Assembly: GCA_003450655.1 (NCBI GenBank) | Contig: DMFG01000216.1 | Coordinates: forward strand, 1-6,070 | From: Coxiellaceae bacterium | Lineage (GTDB): Bacteria; Pseudomonadota; Gammaproteobacteria; Coxiellales; Coxiellaceae | Reading direction: 5' to 3' | DNA length: 6,070 nucleotides | In this document: positions 1 to 5,390 of the stretch, piece by piece | Numbering within the stretch: position 1 is the first letter of the stretch | Layout: every line of letters starts with the position of its first letter | The notes under the pieces: model-generated | Database searches by the model: none | What the model was told of the DNA's origin: nothing | Seen by the model: only the letters and a program-made list of their open reading frames with translations | Made by a program: the position numbers and the translations under genes

Positions 1-1602
1 GGATGGTAATGATCGTAAAGCTTGTTTAGCAGCTCGCTGTGATGTGTAGCGGCCGTAAGCTACTTTGTACCAATTATTACTCTGTGTGATAAATGTATTA
101 GGCTGTTGAACTTTATTCATATAGCTTTCTGCTTCGCTATGTTTATGAGAAGCATACAGTTGAATGGTATATCTTTTCTCGCTGGAGGTTTGTTTTTCAG
201 TTGCACGTTGAGTTGTGCTTTTTGATGCTAGTTGCGAGGTTTTCTTTGAGGTGCTTTGATGTGATGCTGTTGGTTTTTTTGTATTTTCATCTTTCAGTAA
301 TGTGTTAAATGTGATCGGTTTTTTTAGCCACGCATTAATGGTTTGTAAGCTTTGTGAGTTCAGTGTGGCTGCATTTTCTTGTAAATCGATGAGTTGAGTG
401 AGATAAGCATATTGATCAGAAATATAGGTTTGTTTGCTGGAGTATAGTTGAGAGATGCTTGATAGAACATCTTCAATATCTTGAGTCCCCACTTGGTAGC
501 CAGCTTGCGTGGCTTCTAATGACTTTTCTGATGATATTACGCCTTGTCTGTCGGCTTTAACCTTGCTGATATTTGATTTAACCCCTAAAAATGCATTTCG
601 TGTGTTTTGTACTGTTTCTCTGTACTGATACTCAAGAGCGCCAGTTTGGCTGACATAGTCATAACGTGCTTGGCGTGTGCTTGCGTAGACTAGACCACCC
701 TGAAAGGGTACGTAGTCAACTGTAAGGCTGAGTGTGTTAGAGTCTTTGCTTTTGTTATTGTTGGCTCCCCAGTCGTGCAATGCGCCTGCGCTTCCGTAGA
801 CATAGGGCGCAGCTCCTCCTGCCTGTACCTTAATATTTTGTTTGGCAGCAAGTGTTGTATATTGTTGACTTTGTAGTGTGTAATTTTGTTTTGTAGCCAA
901 GCTAACCCACTGGTTGAGATTGTTAGGTTTAGGTACCATCAATGGTACGTTGGTTTCGATGCCTTGGAGTGTTTTATAACGATGATTGGTTATCACTGCT
1001 AGTGCTTCTATATTATCACGCAATGTATTTTGGTCAGCGATCGTCTGAGCAACTTGTGCGTCATAGCTAGCTTCAGTTGTATAGACATCAACACTTGAAA
1101 TTAAACCTACTTTATATTTTTGCTGGTTGGTGGTGAGTTGATTATACAGTTGACGAGTATAGGCTTTGTCGTAGATTACAGTTTCTGCTGCTGTCATAAC
1201 ATTGAAATATGCACTGGCGGTGCTTTGCATTAAGCTTTGCTGTGCTGCAAAGTAAGCGGCAGTAGCAGCTTTTACGCTATAGTCTGACTCTTTGATTCCC
1301 ATCCAGCCGGCGTAATTGAAAATAGGTTGAGAAACAGATACAAAAGCATTACTAGTATCTTTGTGATTACCAGAGCTATCTGACTGGGAATAGTTGTATT
1401 CAGTGCTGACATTGGGTAAATAGTAGGAGCGGGCAATAGGAAGATTTTGTTTAGCTGACTGCCAGGTTGAGATAGCTTGCTGGTAGGTTTGATCATTTTG
1501 CAGTGCGTCTTGGTAAACTTGCATGAGGTTTTCAGCATAAATATTTGTGGCTAGTAAGCAGAAGGGGATAGTGAATAGTGTCCGACGAATAAAGCTAAAC
1601 AT
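1..1602 (-). CDS. TolC-family outer-membrane channel protein with C-terminal SPOR domain (3' end cut by window edge)
   Basis: The frame is open from ATG 1602 to the window edge (534 codons, no stop). Residues 1-23 form a signal peptide (FIRR, a hydrophobic stretch, likely cleavage after IYA). Residues 24-430 have the two-fold repeated TolC architecture: the first repeat contains YKVGLISSVDVYTTEAS (163-179) and the second AGYQVGTQDIEDVLSSISQLY (367-387), matching the helix-strand junctions of TolC. The family forms trimeric outer-membrane and periplasmic exit ducts for efflux pumps and type I secretion. A Ser/Thr/Lys/Gln-rich linker (about 436-476) leads to a SPOR domain from residue 477 (RYTIQLYAS, then WYKVAYGRYTSQRAAKQAL), which probably lacks only its last residues. 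SPOR domains bind glycan strands stripped of stem peptides. TolC termini face the periplasm, so a SPOR tail there is topologically sensible. An AAAGGA ribosome site (1609-1614) lies 6 nt before the ATG. No inner-membrane pump or adaptor gene is in view, so the transported substrate is unknown. Confidence 0.93.
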   Translation of the reverse strand, partial: MFSFIRRTLFTIPFCLLATNIYAENLMQVYQDALQNDQTYQQAISTWQSAKQNLPIARSYYLPNVSTEYNYSQSDSSGNHKDTSNAFVSVSQPIFNYAGWMGIKESDYSVKAATAAYFAAQQSLMQSTASAYFNVMTAAETVIYDKAYTRQLYNQLTTNQQKYKVGLISSVDVYTTEASYDAQVAQTIADQNTLRDNIEALAVITNHRYKTLQGIETNVPLMVPKPNNLNQWVSLATKQNYTLQSQQYTTLAAKQNIKVQAGGAAPYVYGSAGALHDWGANNNKSKDSNTLSLTVDYVPFQGGLVYASTRQARYDYVSQTGALEYQYRETVQNTRNAFLGVKSNISKVKADRQGVISSEKSLEATQAGYQVGTQDIEDVLSSISQLYSSKQTYISDQYAYLTQLIDLQENAATLNSQSLQTINAWLKKPITFNTLLKDENTKKPTASHQSTSKKTSQLASKSTTQRATEKQTSSEKRYTIQLYASHKHSEAESYMNKVQQPNTFITQSNNWYKVAYGRYTSQRAAKQALRSLPS

Positions 1603-1659
1603 AAGTTGTCCTTTATAGTGGCGAGTATGAAGCTCGCAAATACGTAAAAGTCTGATTCA

Positions 1660-1710
1660 CATAGGATAAATGGTGGTATTCTGAATGTAAACCAGGGACA
1701 TTATCCTATG
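1660..1710. repeat. 10-bp perfect inverted repeat flanking the tolC promoter
   Basis: CATAGGATAA (1660-1669) and TTATCCTATG (1701-1710) are perfect reverse complements separated by 31 bp, with centres 41 bp apart, close to four helical turns. One arm covers the predicted -10 and the other lies upstream of the -35. This arrangement would suit a pair of operator half-sites for a repressor; a DNA or RNA hairpin is a less natural reading because the loop is long and has no T run after it. No known regulator motif was recognised. Confidence 0.5.
1663..1691 (-). promoter_or_regulatory. Predicted sigma70-type promoter of the tolC-like gene
   Basis: On the minus strand TTTACA (1691-1686; 5 of 6 matches to the -35 consensus) is followed after 17 bp by TATCCT (1668-1663; 4 of 6 matches to the -10). 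The predicted start of transcription is near 1656, giving a leader of about 54 nt. The leader contains a small possible hairpin (GCGAG/CTCGC, 1621-1637) just upstream of the ribosome site. The -10 lies within one arm of a 10-bp inverted repeat. Confidence 0.45.
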
Positions 1711-1739
1711 AATTTCAACGAAAGCCAACTGTTTGAAGA

Positions 1740-3023
1740 TTAACTCCAGGTGAAACTTCCGAATATGTTTAATGTTTGATCGATTTCGCGCGTTGTATGG
1801 GCTAGCGAGATAAACCCAGCTTCATATGGAGAGGGTGCAAAGTAGATGCCATGATTAAGCATATGTTTAAAAAATGAACTAAATAAGGTTGGGTTGGTTT
1901 TTGTGACTTCCGTATGGGTCTTAGCTGGCGTTGATTGCCCCGTGAAATGAAGGCCAAACATTCCGCCGATGGCATGGCCTGATAGTTGATGGCCTTGGTC
2001 ATGGGCAATCGATATCATTCCTTCTATTAAACGATAAGTGAGGGTTTGTAGGTCTTGGTATGTGGCTGGTGTGAGTTGCTTGAGAGTTGCTAAACCAGCA
2101 GCCATACTGATCGGGTTTCCTGATAATGTACCAGCTTGATAGACATCGCCAAGGGGGGCTAAGTGGTCCATTAGTTCTGCTTTTCCACCTAGTGCGCCTA
2201 TGGGTAGTCCGCCTCCGATTACTTTTCCGAGCGTGGTTAAGTCAGGCTCTACGCGATAAAGGGATTGTGCTCCTCCCAGTGCAACACGAAACCCAGTCAT
2301 GACTTCATCAAAGATTAACAGTGTTTGATAGTGGTTACAGAGTTCTCGTAGACCTGTTAGAAAATCATTTGTTGGTGTAATAAGATTCATGTTTCCTGCG
2401 ATGGGCTCGATGATAATCGCTGCTATGTCATGACCATATTGCTCAAAGAGTGTTTGGACAGAGTCTAGATTATTGTAAGTCGCTACTAAGGTATCTTGCG
2501 CTGTTCCAGGAGTAACTCCCGCTGAGCTGGCTGTGCCTAATGTGAGCGCACCAGAGCCAGCTTTGACTAGAAAGCTATCAGCATGGCCGTGGTAGCAGCC
2601 CTCAAAGGTGATAATCTTTTGTCGCTGAGTAATGCCTCTAGCTAAGCGAATTGCCGTCATAGTGGCTTCTGTACCAGAATTGACTAAGCGACATTTTTCA
2701 ATTTGAGGCATATGCTTTTTGATGAGTTCACTTAAGCGAATTTCTAGTTCACAGGGGGCTCCATAGCTTAGTCCTTGCTGTGCTTGATCGATGATTGCTT
2801 GTGTTACGGATGGGTGGTTATGGCCTAATATCATTGGGCCAAAGGCACCGACATAATCGATGTATCGATTGTTATCACAATCAGTAAGATAGGCGCCCTT
2901 GGCAGATTGGATGAATCGAGGTGAGCCACCAACTGCAGAAAATGATCTAACGGGAGAGTTTACACCACCAGGTAAGGCTTGCTGGGCTTCAATAAAAAGT
3001 TGTTCGGATTGTTGAATGTTCAC
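1740..3023 (-). CDS. hemL: Glutamate-1-semialdehyde 2,1-aminomutase
   Basis: This cytoplasmic PLP enzyme converts glutamate-1-semialdehyde to 5-aminolevulinate, the last step of the C5 route that feeds heme. The 427 residues match the family along their whole length (E. coli HemL is 426). Visible blocks are LPGGVNSPVRSF (17-28), YIDYVGAFGPMILGHNHP (54-71), VNSGTEATMTAIRLARG (114-130), EGCYHGHADSFLVKAGSGA (141-159), IFDEVMTGFR (237-246), the PLP-lysine segment TTLGKVIGGGLPIGALGG with K267, and YQAGTLSGNP (295-304). The start is GTG at 3023-3021: an in-frame TGA lies only two codons upstream, so no longer ATG-initiated form is possible, and the N-terminus is the expected length. The ribosome site is weak (AGGT, 9 nt before). 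It is divergent from the rubredoxin gene and co-directional with the tolC-like gene downstream; no convincing terminator separates those two. Confidence 0.97.
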   Translation of the reverse strand: MNIQQSEQLFIEAQQALPGGVNSPVRSFSAVGGSPRFIQSAKGAYLTDCDNNRYIDYVGAFGPMILGHNHPSVTQAIIDQAQQGLSYGAPCELEIRLSELIKKHMPQIEKCRLVNSGTEATMTAIRLARGITQRQKIITFEGCYHGHADSFLVKAGSGALTLGTASSAGVTPGTAQDTLVATYNNLDSVQTLFEQYGHDIAAIIIEPIAGNMNLITPTNDFLTGLRELCNHYQTLLIFDEVMTGFRVALGGAQSLYRVEPDLTTLGKVIGGGLPIGALGGKAELMDHLAPLGDVYQAGTLSGNPISMAAGLATLKQLTPATYQDLQTLTYRLIEGMISIAHDQGHQLSGHAIGGMFGLHFTGQSTPAKTHTEVTKTNPTLFSSFFKHMLNHGIYFAPSPYEAGFISLAHTTREIDQTLNIFGSFTWS

Positions 3024-3053
3024 TTGTCAGTTACCTGTCAGTTGTGGTATTTG
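3024..3053 (+). promoter_or_regulatory. Possible promoter of the rubredoxin gene
   Basis: TTGTCA (3024-3029; 5 of 6 to the -35) is followed after 18 bp by TATTTG (3048-3053; weak, 3 of 6), preceded by a TGG that could act as an extended -10. It lies in the 63-bp gap shared with the hemL start, so any regulator bound here could affect both genes. No clear hemL promoter could be picked out on the minus strand. Confidence 0.3.
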
Positions 3054-3071
3054 TTGCGATCTAAAGCGATC
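3025..3071. repeat. Two pairs of short direct repeats in the hemL/rubredoxin divergent gap
   Basis: TGTCAGTT occurs at 3025-3032 and 3036-3043 (period 11 bp), and GCGATC occurs at 3056-3061 and 3066-3071 (period 10 bp). Both spacings equal about one helical turn, as expected of tandem protein-binding half-sites on one DNA face. The first pair overlaps the possible rubredoxin promoter and the hemL ribosome-site region. The copies are short, so chance cannot be excluded. Confidence 0.4.
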
Positions 3072-3086
3072 AAAGGGGAGAAGAGT

Positions 3087-3251
3087 ATGTCATATAATAA
3101 GTACATGTGCATCTTGTGCGGTTATATCTACGATGAAGAGTTAGGTTGTCCTGAAGATGGTATTCCAGCAGGAACGTTATGGAAAGATGTACCAGAAGAC
3201 TGGGTATGCCCAGAGTGTGGTGCGATGAAAATCGATTTTGAGTTAATTTAG
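3087..3251 (+). CDS. Rubredoxin
   Basis: A 54-residue one-iron electron carrier of the cytoplasm. The Fe(SCys)4 site is formed by C8-x2-C11 (MCILCGYIYDEE) and C41-x2-C44 (DWVCPECGAMKIDFELI). The loop EDGIPAGTLWKDVPEDW between them is typical of rubredoxins, with W39 next to the second knuckle. The ATG at 3087 is chosen because GGGGAG (3075-3080) sits 6 nt upstream and because rubredoxins start a few residues before the first CxxC; an in-frame ATG at 2979 would lie inside hemL and add a non-rubredoxin tail. An additional cysteine, C21, occupies a loop position that is often Asp or Trp in relatives. The gene is divergent from hemL, and its last 9 bp overlap the end of hemJ. Its redox partners cannot be told from the window. 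Confidence 0.96.
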   Translation: MSYNKYMCILCGYIYDEELGCPEDGIPAGTLWKDVPEDWVCPECGAMKIDFELI

Positions 3252-3695
3252 GAAACTAAAGATATTAGGACCTAAGTAAGGTTTAACGACAGCAAGAATT
3301 ACAATGCTGATGAGTAAAATAGTTGGTATCTCATTGTAATAACGAAAGAATCGTTCGCTGTGTTGTTGCTGCTGATGTTTAAATAGCCAGACAAATCGTC
3401 CACAGGATATGTGATACAGCCATAAACAGCCTACCAAAAGTAGCTTTATATGCATCCAATTAAAGTTCGCATAGTAATGATGTTTATGAAATAACAGGAT
3501 CAAACCAAAAGCGGTGGTTAGTACAGCTGCAGGTGTGGTGATGTAGTAATACAGTTTATGTTCCATGAGGCTAAAACGTTCAAGACTGATCGCATCATGT
3601 GTGTTCGCATGATAAACAAATAAACGGGGTAGATAAAATAATCCAGCAAACCAACAGACCATGGCGATGATATGAAATGCTAATATAAGTTTCAA
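3243..3695 (-). CDS. hemJ: Protoporphyrinogen IX oxidase, HemJ family (UPF0093/CopD-like membrane protein)
   Basis: HemJ oxidises protoporphyrinogen IX to protoporphyrin IX in the inner membrane, the penultimate heme step, in bacteria lacking HemG and HemY. The 150 residues carry the family signature: FHIIAMVCWFAGLFYLPRLFVYHA (7-30, with H8), the TTPA helix (about 53-70), WMHIKLLLV (80-88), YHISCGRFV (94-102) and NEIPTILL...VVKPYLG (121-142). Four membrane helices are visible at roughly 3-22, 52-70, 82-99 and 122-141. The start is TTG 3695-3693: the next upstream in-frame codons run back to the stop of the preceding gene at 3710-3708, with no ATG or GTG between, and the family's N-terminus begins here. 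A weak CGGA site lies 7-8 nt upstream. It follows the small membrane gene by 12 nt, suggesting an operon and possible translational coupling. Its stop codon is embedded in the end of the rubredoxin gene on the other strand. Confidence 0.93.
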   Translation of the reverse strand: MKLILAFHIIAMVCWFAGLFYLPRLFVYHANTHDAISLERFSLMEHKLYYYITTPAAVLTTAFGLILLFHKHHYYANFNWMHIKLLLVGCLWLYHISCGRFVWLFKHQQQQHSERFFRYYNEIPTILLISIVILAVVKPYLGPNIFSFLN

Positions 3696-3707
3696 TGGGG
3701 TTTCCGT

Positions 3708-3935
3708 TTAGTTGTACCGAATGTGAGGGTGACTGCCTCGTGAAGAGTTTCCGTCAATGCACCATGGTGAGCGTTGATTTTTTTGATCCGTAATATTTAG
3801 ACTGCCATAATTTTGACAGTTTGCTGCACTGCCGCTAAAGGTTGTTTGACTGCTTTTATGGTACAGCCATGCAGCAAGGCACATTAAAATTAAGATAATA
3901 ATAGCCAGTCGAGTGTTTGAGTCGATTTTTTTCAT
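3708..3935 (-). CDS. Small single-pass membrane protein of unknown function, upstream of hemJ
   Basis: I do not recognise this 75-residue protein. It has a short basic N-terminus (MKK, R9), one strongly hydrophobic helix at about 10-25, and a polar tail of about 50 residues, probably periplasmic given the positive N-terminus. The tail contains C40 and C59, which could form a disulphide; C19 lies in the helix but does not sit in a proper lipobox. The tail is rich in Asn, Ser, Gln and Gly and ends HPHIRYN. No clear Shine-Dalgarno precedes the ATG. It appears real because a good promoter lies about 34-62 bp upstream and because hemJ follows at 12 nt in the same reading frame. The arrangement suggests joint expression with hemJ; a role in heme synthesis would be inference only. 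Confidence 0.6.
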   Translation of the reverse strand: MKKIDSNTRLAIIILILMCLAAWLYHKSSQTTFSGSAANCQNYGSLNITDQKNQRSPWCIDGNSSRGSHPHIRYN

Positions 3936-3968
3936 GGGATTGTTTCGGTAGCTGTTGAGTTGTTTGGG

Positions 3969-3997
3969 ATTTTACCGTGCTTGTATGCTTCACTCAA
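3969..3997 (-). promoter_or_regulatory. Predicted promoter of the small membrane protein-hemJ operon
   Basis: On the minus strand TTGAGT (3997-3992; 4 of 6 to the -35) is followed after exactly 17 bp by TAAAAT (3974-3969; 5 of 6 to the -10). Transcription would start near 3962, leaving a leader of about 27 nt before the ATG at 3935. It is divergent from the erpA promoter about 40 bp away. Between the two -35 elements there is only a small palindrome, CCGA-TTT-TCGG (4020-4030). Confidence 0.5.
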
Positions 3998-4038
3998 TCC
4001 CTTTTGATTAAGGAATAAGCCGATTTTCGGACATGATG

Positions 4039-4068
4039 TTGACATTTTGTTCATTTGTCGGGCATAAT
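4039..4068 (+). promoter_or_regulatory. Predicted sigma70 promoter of erpA
   Basis: A perfect TTGACA -35 (4039-4044) and CATAAT -10 (4063-4068; 5 of 6) are separated by 18 bp. The start of transcription should lie near 4075, giving a leader of about 46 nt. The leader can form a weak hairpin at its 5' end (ACCTT/AAGGT, 4074-4090), followed by the AAGAGA ribosome site at 4109-4114. No complete IscR box could be read. Confidence 0.55.
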
Positions 4069-4120
4069 TTGCCACCTTTTTGCTTAAGGTAATCAAAGAC
4101 TCACTATCAAGAGAATTGTT

Positions 4121-4489
4121 ATGTCCAATACATCTAAGCCTATTATTCATGTCACTGATGCTGCAGCCCATAAAGTCCATCAGCTAGTTGTTGAAGAGGA
4201 AAATTCAGCACTAAATTTACGTGCGTTTATAACGGGTGGTGGTTGTTCTGGCTTTCAATATGGCTTCACTTTTGATGAAGAGGTGAATGATGATGATACG
4301 GTGGTTGAAAAAAAAGTTGTTACTGATGATGGTGATATCTCAATGTGTTTAGTGGTTGATGCTTTAAGTCTCCAATACCTCAAGGGTGCTGAAATTGATT
4401 ATCGTGAAAATATCGAAGGCGCGCAATTTGTGATTCGCAATCCCAATGCAAAAACAACATGTGGCTGTGGTTCTTCTTTTTCTGCGTAA
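4121..4489 (+). CDS. erpA: A-type iron-sulfur cluster carrier / insertion protein ErpA
   Basis: ErpA accepts Fe-S clusters from the assembly machinery and passes them to cytoplasmic apo-enzymes, including isoprenoid-pathway enzymes in E. coli. The 122 residues show the HesB/IscA fold with the three cluster cysteines C42 (in [18 protein letters not shown]), C114 and C116 (in [16 protein letters not shown]). The long [14 protein letters not shown] block and the GSSFS ending separate it from IscA and SufA. Compared with the 114-residue E. coli protein it carries about eight additional residues between EKK (63-65) and LVVD (77-80), an Asp-rich segment [11 protein letters not shown] that adds a non-canonical C76. 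The usual VVDPMS is VVDALS here. It is transcribed alone from its own promoter, divergent from the hemJ operon and convergent with rsmJ. The ATG has an AAGAGA site 6 nt upstream. Confidence 0.95.
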   Translation: MSNTSKPIIHVTDAAAHKVHQLVVEEENSALNLRAFITGGGCSGFQYGFTFDEEVNDDDTVVEKKVVTDDGDISMCLVVDALSLQYLKGAEIDYRENIEGAQFVIRNPNAKTTCGCGSSFSA

Positions 4490-4560
4490 TATAAAAACAA
4501 TGGTTTCTGTAGGTCAACAAGATAGCCATACTTGAGTGACTATTAATTTCAGATAGCTAA
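4490..4560. other. Convergent erpA/rsmJ intergenic gap without a recognisable terminator
   Basis: This 71-bp AT-rich spacer lies between two tail-to-tail genes. Only 4-bp stems can be drawn in it, and none is followed by a T run on either strand, so no intrinsic terminator is called. Confidence 0.4.
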
Positions 4561-5340
4561 TTATGCTTGGCGGAGATAAACGTCATACCGACTGCTTTTA
4601 CCTTTAAATTGAATCGAGGGTGTTGTTTGGTTAATGAAAGGGGCGTGCAAGTGGCGTTTGACGACCACACGTTTGGTGGCCACTTTGAGACTATGGGGTA
4701 GTAGCTGATCGGCGTCTAGGTCATCACCAATGAGGTCTCGGAGTAGTCGCATATCTTTTTTGACCAGTGCCGATTGCTTACTTTCAGGAAACATTGGGTC
4801 GCAATAAATAACTTCGGGGTATTGTTCAGGTGGGAGAGAAGCTAAGTATGTACAGGCTTCTTGATGATGCAGTGTGAGTGATAAGGTTTGAAACCATGTT
4901 GCGGAGTGAGCTCTTTGAAGTCCGTCACGCAATAAGGCATATAGAATCGACGAGCGCTCGACTAAAGTCACACTACAGCCTAGGCTAGCCAGTACAAAAC
5001 CATCTCGCCCTAATCCCGCAGTGATATCAAGGATAGTGGGTTTGTACCCTGACTTCAGACCGATTGCTCGACCAATCAGTTGGCGTTTACCTCCGCCAAA
5101 GCGATATCGGTGATAATTACTGCCGGATAAAAAATCGATGCGTAAAGGTTTTTGTTTGGAGTGATCTAATGCGGTTAATTCTAGACCTGCATGTGTGACC
5201 TTGAGAGTAAAGACGTCCGTTCCTTCTGGAGAGGGGTTGTAAGGGATATTGAGTTCTGTTGATAAAGCCATTGCATGATCTATAAGCGCTGTTTCGGTTG
5301 TGGTGATATAAACTTGAGTCATGATCTGTGATCTGTGCAT
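4561..5340 (-). CDS. rsmJ: 16S rRNA (guanine1516-N2)-methyltransferase RsmJ
   Basis: RsmJ uses S-adenosylmethionine to methylate G1516 of 16S rRNA in the small subunit. The SAM-binding motif I is ILDITAGLGRDGFVLASLG (103-121), followed by VTLVERS at the acidic end of the second strand. The catalytic region has YCDPMFPESKQSALVKKDMR (179-198), then LIGDDLDADQLL, and a final RVVVKRHLHAPF...KGKSSRYDVYL block, all closely matching E. coli RsmJ. Two starts are possible: ATG 5340 (259 residues) and ATG 5322 (253 residues, MTQVYITTT). The second is favoured because the six extra residues are encoded largely by a 7-bp tandem duplication, and because the predicted transcription start (about 5346) would leave only about 6 nt before the first ATG. 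Neither has a good Shine-Dalgarno. It is divergent from djlA and convergent with erpA. Confidence 0.94.
   Translation of the reverse strand: MHRSQIMTQVYITTTETALIDHAMALSTELNIPYNPSPEGTDVFTLKVTHAGLELTALDHSKQKPLRIDFLSGSNYHRYRFGGGKRQLIGRAIGLKSGYKPTILDITAGLGRDGFVLASLGCSVTLVERSSILYALLRDGLQRAHSATWFQTLSLTLHHQEACTYLASLPPEQYPEVIYCDPMFPESKQSALVKKDMRLLRDLIGDDLDADQLLPHSLKVATKRVVVKRHLHAPFINQTTPSIQFKGKSSRYDVYLRQA
5322..5335. repeat. 7-bp tandem duplication at the rsmJ start
   Basis: TGATCTG is repeated head-to-tail at 5322-5328 and 5329-5335. It spans the interval between the two candidate rsmJ start codons and encodes most of the optional N-terminal extension. Confidence 0.6.
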
Positions 5341-5352
5341 GAGTAAAACCGC

Positions 5353-5381
5353 AGTATAGTGTTCCAGAAGGGTCTTGTCTC
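5353..5381 (-). promoter_or_regulatory. Predicted promoter of rsmJ
   Basis: On the minus strand GAGACA (5381-5376; 4 of 6) is followed after 17 bp by TATACT (5358-5353; 5 of 6). The expected transcription start is near 5346, giving a leader of about 6 nt to ATG 5340 or about 24 nt to ATG 5322. Its -35 lies 9 bp from the -35 of the oppositely directed djlA promoter. Confidence 0.5.
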
Positions 5382-5390
5382 TAGGTGGAG

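Noticed and set aside
1272..1538. 88-codon minus-strand frame within the tolC-like gene
   Set aside because: It lies on the same strand in another frame of the clearly conserved TolC reading and has no recognisable domain.
1621..1637. GCGAG/CTCGC hairpin in the tolC leader as a terminator or riboswitch
   Set aside because: The stem is only 5 bp with a 7-nt loop, no T run follows, and no conserved riboswitch core is visible.
1802..2008. 68-codon minus-strand frame within hemL
   Set aside because: It is an out-of-frame shadow of the conserved HemL C-terminal region.
2979..3086. Extended N-terminus for the rubredoxin starting at ATG 2979
   Set aside because: It would overlap the hemL 5' end, add 36 residues with no rubredoxin similarity, and ignore the well-placed GGGGAG ribosome site before ATG 3087.
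4069..4093. Possible IscR binding site in the erpA leader
   Set aside because: The right half (TAAGG then T) fits the type-2 IscR pattern, but the left half lacks the A...CC..A positions, so it is only a chance half-site.
3932..4180. Open frame of 82 codons on the minus strand, overlapping the start of erpA and ending ATGA with the small membrane gene
   Set aside because: Its 3' part contains the predicted promoter of the small membrane gene and its middle contains the erpA promoter; its 5' 60 bp are antisense to erpA coding sequence. The peptide resembles nothing known and looks like read-through of a control region.
4490..4560. Bidirectional intrinsic terminator between erpA and rsmJ
   Set aside because: Only 4-bp stems without T tracts can be drawn on either strand.
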